DNA from: Salinibacterium sp. G-O1
Lineage (GTDB): Bacteria; Actinomycetota; Actinomycetes; Actinomycetales; Microbacteriaceae
Direction of reading: 5' to 3'
DNA: 64,000 bases
Assembly: GCF_030063305.1 (NCBI RefSeq)
Contig: NZ_JASISV010000002.1
Span: 930,001 to 994,000 of the forward strand
Every line of letters begins with the position of its first letter. Position 1 is the stretch's first letter. Positions 60,495-64,000 of this stretch are shown here, one piece after another. Position numbers and translations under genes: made by a program. Under the pieces are notes generated by a model that did no database searches, had not been told where the DNA came from, and saw nothing but the letters and a program-made list of their open reading frames with translations.

Positions 60495-61415
60495 CTAGCC
60501 CTGACGCTGCAGCTCTTGCCGAACGGGCGCGACGAGCGCCGCTGCCGCCAGCAGCACGGTGGCTGCGGTAACGGTCACCCCCGCCACCAGGATCGGCCCG
60601 GCGGGTGCCACGATCGACTGGCCCGCCAGCGCCTGCCAGGTCACGACCGTGACGGTGGCCGCGTAGGCGACCACGGCCACGCGCACCAGCCGCAGGCGCA
60701 CCTGCGGGGAGGAGAGCCGTGGCATCCTGCGCGACAGCAACTCGAGCGTGATCAGGAATATCGGCAACACCTGCAGTGCGTGCATGCCCACGAAGTGCGG
60801 GATGCGGAGGTCGCCAGCCTCCGTGCTCCAGCCGAGCAGGAACAGCCCGGCCCTGCCGTCGGCCACCCCGACCGCGTGCGCCCCGGCGACGCCCTGGAAG
60901 TCGTCGAGTTGCTGCGCTGTGGGGCTGGTCATCAGGAACGCGAGCCCCATGCCGACCAGCGCGATGATGACCCCGGCCCTGATCGCCAATGTTCGTGCGG
61001 GGTCTCCGAGCTTGTTGCGGAACAACGCAACGGCGACCACGAGGGTCATGACCCAGACCACCACGATTGAGACCGCCATCACCGACCACATCGCTGCGTG
61101 AATTGGCGTCGAGACGTTGAAGTGGCTGGTGTCGCCGGTCACGGCGGCACCGACGATGATGATCATTTCGACGACGAGACCGGCGACGCTGACAGTGCCG
61201 GCGATGTGGGCGAGCCGGCGCATCCTGTGCAGCTGTCCGATGAGCCACGACAACGTGACCGCATAGATGGCAATGGATATCGCGAACTTCAGCGGCTTGG
61301 CCCATAGCGGCGCGCCCAGCACTTCGCGGGGGTCTGCGAACACCCCGATGCCGGCAACGACCACGAGCAGCCCCATCGCCGCGGCGAGCCACAGCAGCGG
61401 GCGGTGCCCGGTCAC
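60495..61415 (-). CDS. Multi-pass membrane protein coupled to MerR regulator
   Basis: The 306-residue protein has about eight hydrophobic helices (PLLWLAAAMGLLVVVAGIGV, FAISIAIYAVTLSWLIGQL and more). Conserved-looking polar motifs DTSHFN (about 95) and PHFVGMHALQVLPIFL (about 205) contain His residues inside or near membrane segments, possible haem or metal ligands. The family is not identified. The GTG start overlaps the MerR stop by 4 nt, so it is surely cotranscribed and probably the target or partner of that regulator. Confidence 0.75.
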   Translation of the reverse strand: MTGHRPLLWLAAAMGLLVVVAGIGVFADPREVLGAPLWAKPLKFAISIAIYAVTLSWLIGQLHRMRRLAHIAGTVSVAGLVVEMIIIVGAAVTGDTSHFNVSTPIHAAMWSVMAVSIVVVWVMTLVVAVALFRNKLGDPARTLAIRAGVIIALVGMGLAFLMTSPTAQQLDDFQGVAGAHAVGVADGRAGLFLLGWSTEAGDLRIPHFVGMHALQVLPIFLITLELLSRRMPRLSSPQVRLRLVRVAVVAYAATVTVVTWQALAGQSIVAPAGPILVAGVTVTAATVLLAAAALVAPVRQELQRQG

Positions 61416-62038
61416 GACTCAGCCCTCGAGAACTGGCGGTGGGCCGCGTCTTCCTGCGCCATGCGCCGCAGCCCGGCAAAGAGCGAATCGCCCAGCACCG
61501 TGCCCACGACCACCGTCTCCGACATGCGCGCGCGGTTGGGCTGGAGGGCGACCGTGCCAAGGTCCACCCGGGCCACGATCTCCGCTGCGCTGCAGTACTC
61601 CGGCAGCACGCTCAGCAGCTCCTCGTGGTCGAGCTGGAGGTACGAGTCGAGAACGCGGGCTGCCATTGCCCGTCCTGGGTTGTCCGGAGACACCATCCAT
61701 CCCATGCTGGCGCTCACGCTGTCGATCTCGGTTACGCCTCGGGAGCCTTGATCGGGCAGCTCGACGGAGCCGGGGATCGCGTGCTGGGCCACCCCCATCG
61801 CCCAGTCCAGTGGGATGTCGGCCTCGGCAGCGGCGAGCACCCTGCGCACCGCGGCCACCGACAGCCCGCCAACATCGACGAGAGCCCGAATGAGTCGCAG
61901 CCGGTCGACGTGGTTCGCGGCGTACCGCGCCTGATTCGGGCTCGATCGCTCCGGCTCCGGGAGCAGTTCTTCCCGCTGATAAAACTTGATGGATGCGACG
62001 CTCACACCGCTGCGCTCGCTCAGCTCCGACATCTTCAT
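61412..62038 (-). CDS. MerR family transcriptional regulator
   Basis: The 208-residue protein has an N-terminal MerR winged helix (MKMSELSERSGVSVASIKFY, QREELLPEPER, then VDRLRLIRALVDVGGLSVAAVRRVLAA). The C-terminal helical effector part of about 120 residues has no Cys pair typical of metal sensors, so an organic or unknown signal is likely. A promoter and a 12-bp palindrome lie directly upstream, fitting autoregulation. Operon partner: the membrane protein downstream. Confidence 0.9.
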   Translation of the reverse strand: MKMSELSERSGVSVASIKFYQREELLPEPERSSPNQARYAANHVDRLRLIRALVDVGGLSVAAVRRVLAAAEADIPLDWAMGVAQHAIPGSVELPDQGSRGVTEIDSVSASMGWMVSPDNPGRAMAARVLDSYLQLDHEELLSVLPEYCSAAEIVARVDLGTVALQPNRARMSETVVVGTVLGDSLFAGLRRMAQEDAAHRQFSRAES

Positions 62039-62051
62039 AACGGATAGTGAA

Positions 62052-62100
62052 ACTATCGATAGTGTTACTGTCTATATTTGGCGGGGCCAATTCTGGTCAA
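62052..62100 (-). promoter_or_regulatory. merR promoter and operator
   Basis: On the minus strand, -35 TTGACC (62100-62095), an 18-bp spacer and -10 TATAGA (62076-62071) form a good sigma-70-type promoter. Just after it lies the perfect palindrome ACTATCGATAGT (62063-62052), placed over the start of transcription, consistent with autorepression. This differs from the usual MerR site between -35 and -10. Confidence 0.7.
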
Positions 62101-62102
62101 AT

Positions 62103-62128
62103 AAAAAAACCCCGGATGACCGGGGTTT
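62103..62128 (-). terminator. Rho-independent terminator of gltX/tRNA-Gln
   Basis: AAACCCCGG (62107-62115) and CCGGGGTTT (62120-62128) form a perfect 9-nt stem with a 4-nt loop. The T-run on the minus strand follows (62109-62103). It lies 14 nt after the tRNA-Gln 3' end. Confidence 0.9.
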
Positions 62129-62142
62129 ACTTACATTCAAAG

Positions 62143-62214
62143 CTGGGGTACCTGGACTCGAACCAAGAACAAAAGAATCAGAATCTTCCGTGTTGCCAAT
62201 TACACCATACCCCA
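62143..62214 (-). tRNA. tRNA-Gln (CTG)
   Basis: The 72-nt cloverleaf begins TGGGGTATGGTGTAATTG and ends GTCCAGGTACCCCAG. The acceptor stem TGGGGTA/TACCCCA starts with the U1-A72 pair typical of tRNA-Gln. The anticodon loop TTCTGAT gives anticodon CTG, and the T-arm contains GGTTCGAGTCC. It lies 63 nt after gltX on the same strand. CCA is not encoded. Confidence 0.96.
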
Positions 62215-62277
62215 CAGGGCTCAACCGAGGTCGAGCCGACTGTCTACTTTAGCGCACCTCGGGGCACTCCGTGTACA

Positions 62278-63756
62278 TCACGTCAGTGCTTCGCGAAGCC
62301 TCTCGATGCGCCTGAGCGTCGACTCCCGACCGAGGAGCTCCATCGACTCGAACAGCGGCGGGCTGATGCGGCGGCCCGACAGTGCGGTGCGCAGCGGGCC
62401 GAAGGCGATTCTCGGCTTCATGCCTCGAGTCTCGATAAGTTCGGCGCGCAGGGCCGCCTCGATGTTCTCGGTGTTCCAGGGCGCTACCGCCGGCAGCACT
62501 GCTGATGCGGCATCCAGCACCTCGGCACCGTCTGCTGAGGGCATGGCGTCTGCGGCGAACTCGAGGTCGTCGTCTGCCGTGAACAGGAAGGCCATGAGCT
62601 CGCGGGACTCTCCCAAAAGTTGCATGCGCTCCTGAACGAGCGGAGCGGCGGCGAGCAGCATGGCGCGGTCCCCGTCGTCTTTCAGCATGTCCGCGACGTA
62701 TGGCTCGAGACGCTTCGCGAATTCGTGCACCTCGAGAAGCCGGATCTGGTCTCCGTTGAGGGATTCGGCTTTTTTCACGTCGAACCTGGCCGGGTTGGGA
62801 TTCACGTCGGTGACGTCGAATGCGGCAACCATCTCGTCGATCGAGAACACGTCGCGGTCGGCCGCAATCGACCAGCCCAGCAGCGCGAGGTAGTTGATGA
62901 GCCCCTCGGGGATGAATCCGCGATCCCGGTGGTGGAACAGGCTCGACTCGGGGTCACGCTTCGACAGCTTCTTGTTGCCCTCCCCCATGACGTACGGGAG
63001 GTGACCGAAGCGCGGGATGGCGCTAGCCACGCCGATCTCGATGAGCGCCGTGTACAGCGCGATCTGGCGTGGTGTCGACGACAGCAGGTCTTCACCGCGC
63101 AGCACGTGCGTGATACCCATGAGCGCGTCATCCACCGGGTTGACGAAGGTGTACAGCGGTGCGCCGTTGGGCCTGACGACCACGAAGTCGGTGAACGAGC
63201 CGGCGGGGAACGTGATCTCGCCCCGCACCAGGTCGTCGAAGCTGAGGTCGGTGTCTGGCACCCTGAGGCGCAGCGCCGCCTGGCGCCCCTCGGCCACATG
63301 CGCGGCCTTCTGCTCGGCGGTCAGGTCGCGCTCGAAGTTGTCGTAGCCCTGTTTCGGGTCGCGACCGGCCGCGACATTGCGCGCCTCGATTTCCTCACCC
63401 GTGGCGTAGGACTCATAAAGGTGACCGCTGGCCTTGAGCTTCTCGATGACGTCGAGATAGATGTCTGTGCGCTGCGACTGGCGGTATGGCTCGTTGGGCC
63501 CGCCGACGTCGATGCCCTCATCCCAGTCGATGTGAAGCCAGCGCAACGCGTCGAGCAGCTGCAGATAGCTCTCTTCGCTATCGCGCTCGGCGTCGGTGTC
63601 TTCAATGCGGAACACCATCTTCCCGCCGGTGTGCCGCGCGTACGCCCAGTTGAACAGCGCAGTGCGGATGAGCCCGACATGCGGGGTTCCGGTGGGTGAC
63701 GGGCAGAACCTGACGCGAACGTCGGCTCCGGTGGCAGTGGAGAATGAGGCAGTCAT
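62278..63756 (-). CDS. gltX: Glutamate--tRNA ligase
   Basis: The 492-residue class I synthetase has [21 protein letters not shown] split around the HIGH-equivalent [20 protein letters not shown], and the KMSKS-equivalent [15 protein letters not shown]. The C-terminal helical anticodon-binding domain covers about 330-492. In actinobacteria lacking glutaminyl-tRNA synthetase this enzyme also glutamylates tRNA-Gln for later amidation by GatCAB. The tRNA-Gln gene right behind it is consistent with that, though not proof. Confidence 0.96.
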   Translation of the reverse strand: MTASFSTATGADVRVRFCPSPTGTPHVGLIRTALFNWAYARHTGGKMVFRIEDTDAERDSEESYLQLLDALRWLHIDWDEGIDVGGPNEPYRQSQRTDIYLDVIEKLKASGHLYESYATGEEIEARNVAAGRDPKQGYDNFERDLTAEQKAAHVAEGRQAALRLRVPDTDLSFDDLVRGEITFPAGSFTDFVVVRPNGAPLYTFVNPVDDALMGITHVLRGEDLLSSTPRQIALYTALIEIGVASAIPRFGHLPYVMGEGNKKLSKRDPESSLFHHRDRGFIPEGLINYLALLGWSIAADRDVFSIDEMVAAFDVTDVNPNPARFDVKKAESLNGDQIRLLEVHEFAKRLEPYVADMLKDDGDRAMLLAAAPLVQERMQLLGESRELMAFLFTADDDLEFAADAMPSADGAEVLDAASAVLPAVAPWNTENIEAALRAELIETRGMKPRIAFGPLRTALSGRRISPPLFESMELLGRESTLRRIERLREALT

Positions 63757-63767
63757 CGCCTACAAGT

Positions 63768-64000
63768 CTACGAGGCGGCGAGCACAGCCGCGGATGCATC
63801 GGCGCTGGTGTTCCTGTCAACACACTGGGTATCGAGCTGCTGCCGCATCGCTGCCAGGTGCGCCGCGTCGACCACCGCGATCGTCCACGCACCTCCCGCG
63901 AGTTCCTCCAGCACGGCACACCAACCCTCGAAACTAAATTTCGCGCGGACCAGAGGCTCCAGTTCGGCGATGACGAACGGCGAGACCACGAGCTGTTCGA
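63768..64000 (-). CDS. PIN-domain (VapC-like) protein, C-terminal part
   Basis: The open frame enters from beyond the window end and stops at 63768. The visible 77 residues include EQLVVSPFVIAELEPLV, the PIN-domain second strand-helix with the conserved Ser-Pro and acidic Glu, and SADASAAVLAAS near the C-terminus where a PIN Asp is expected. The protein ends right after that Asp-Ala-Ser, earlier than most VapC toxins, so it may be C-terminally shortened. gltX starts 11 nt downstream. The antitoxin, if any, lies outside the window. Confidence 0.6.
   Translation of the reverse strand, partial: EQLVVSPFVIAELEPLVRAKFSFEGWCAVLEELAGGAWTIAVVDAAHLAAMRQQLDTQCVDRNTSADASAAVLAAS

Noticed and set aside
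1-64000. CRISPR arrays, insertion sequences, rRNA genes
   Set aside because: No regularly spaced repeats with unique spacers, no transposase-like frames with terminal repeats, and no rRNA-like stretches were seen on either strand.

Overview
The window is high-GC actinobacterial chromosome, most likely from the family Microbacteriaceae. The pointers are: GTG and TTG starts and 4-nt ATGA/GTGA gene overlaps; a complete three-gene set for coenzyme F420 tail assembly with an F420-dependent glucose-6-phosphate dehydrogenase; the housekeeping order leuC-leuD-murA-plsC-gpsA-ddl / thiL / rsmD / recG-coaD; DUF222-HNH and MoxR-DUF58-transglutaminase genes; and gltX followed by tRNA-Gln. The genus cannot be fixed from the sequence alone.

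Layout. 1-3.5 kb: the end of a TgpA-like/DUF58/MoxR operon, cut by the window edge. 3.6-6.4 kb: a small membrane protein and the F420 genes cofD, cofC and cofE. 6.4-6.85 kb: a duplicated non-coding segment holding two 79-bp inverted-repeat elements. 6.8-15.7 kb: accessory metabolism (two VOC proteins, flavin monooxygenase, alpha/beta hydrolase, RibD-like reductase, DinB protein, fgd, EamA exporter and a divergent MocR regulator). 15.7-17.2 kb: a DUF222-HNH gene behind a perfect LexA box. 17.2-29.5 kb: core genes (coaD, recG, M50 protease, rsmD, thiL, DUF3515 lipoprotein, ddl, gpsA, plsC, murA, leuD, leuC), with a putative leucine-rich leader peptide before leuCD.

29.5-55.2 kb is the most interesting part: a 25-kb island that looks like a type VII secretion system of unusual composition. 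It encodes a WXG100-like protein, a four-gene operon with a candidate secreted protein, and a six-gene operon. That operon encodes a giant 1867-residue Ig/fibronectin surface protein, MoxR, DUF58, a transglutaminase-fold protein with all three catalytic residues replaced, an RDD-FHA membrane protein, and an FHA-fused EccC/EssC-type ATPase. A signalling operon follows (PP2C phosphatase, FHA protein, Ser/Thr kinase, FHA-winged-helix protein). Four transcription units in the island share a 16-bp palindrome (TGGGYA-N4-TRCCCA) 84-103 nt before the first start codon. This suggests one regulon, with the FHA-winged-helix protein as a candidate regulator. No eccB, eccD, eccE or mycP gene is visible.

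55.3-64 kb: terC behind a yybP-ykoY-type manganese riboswitch, an F420-dependent flavoprotein, an amino-acid dehydrogenase, tRNA-Glu, a lipid kinase, MBL-fold and GNAT proteins, a MerR regulator with a membrane partner, tRNA-Gln, gltX and a partial PIN-domain gene. Only the 456-bp stretch at 6388-6843 exceeds 300 bases without a gene.
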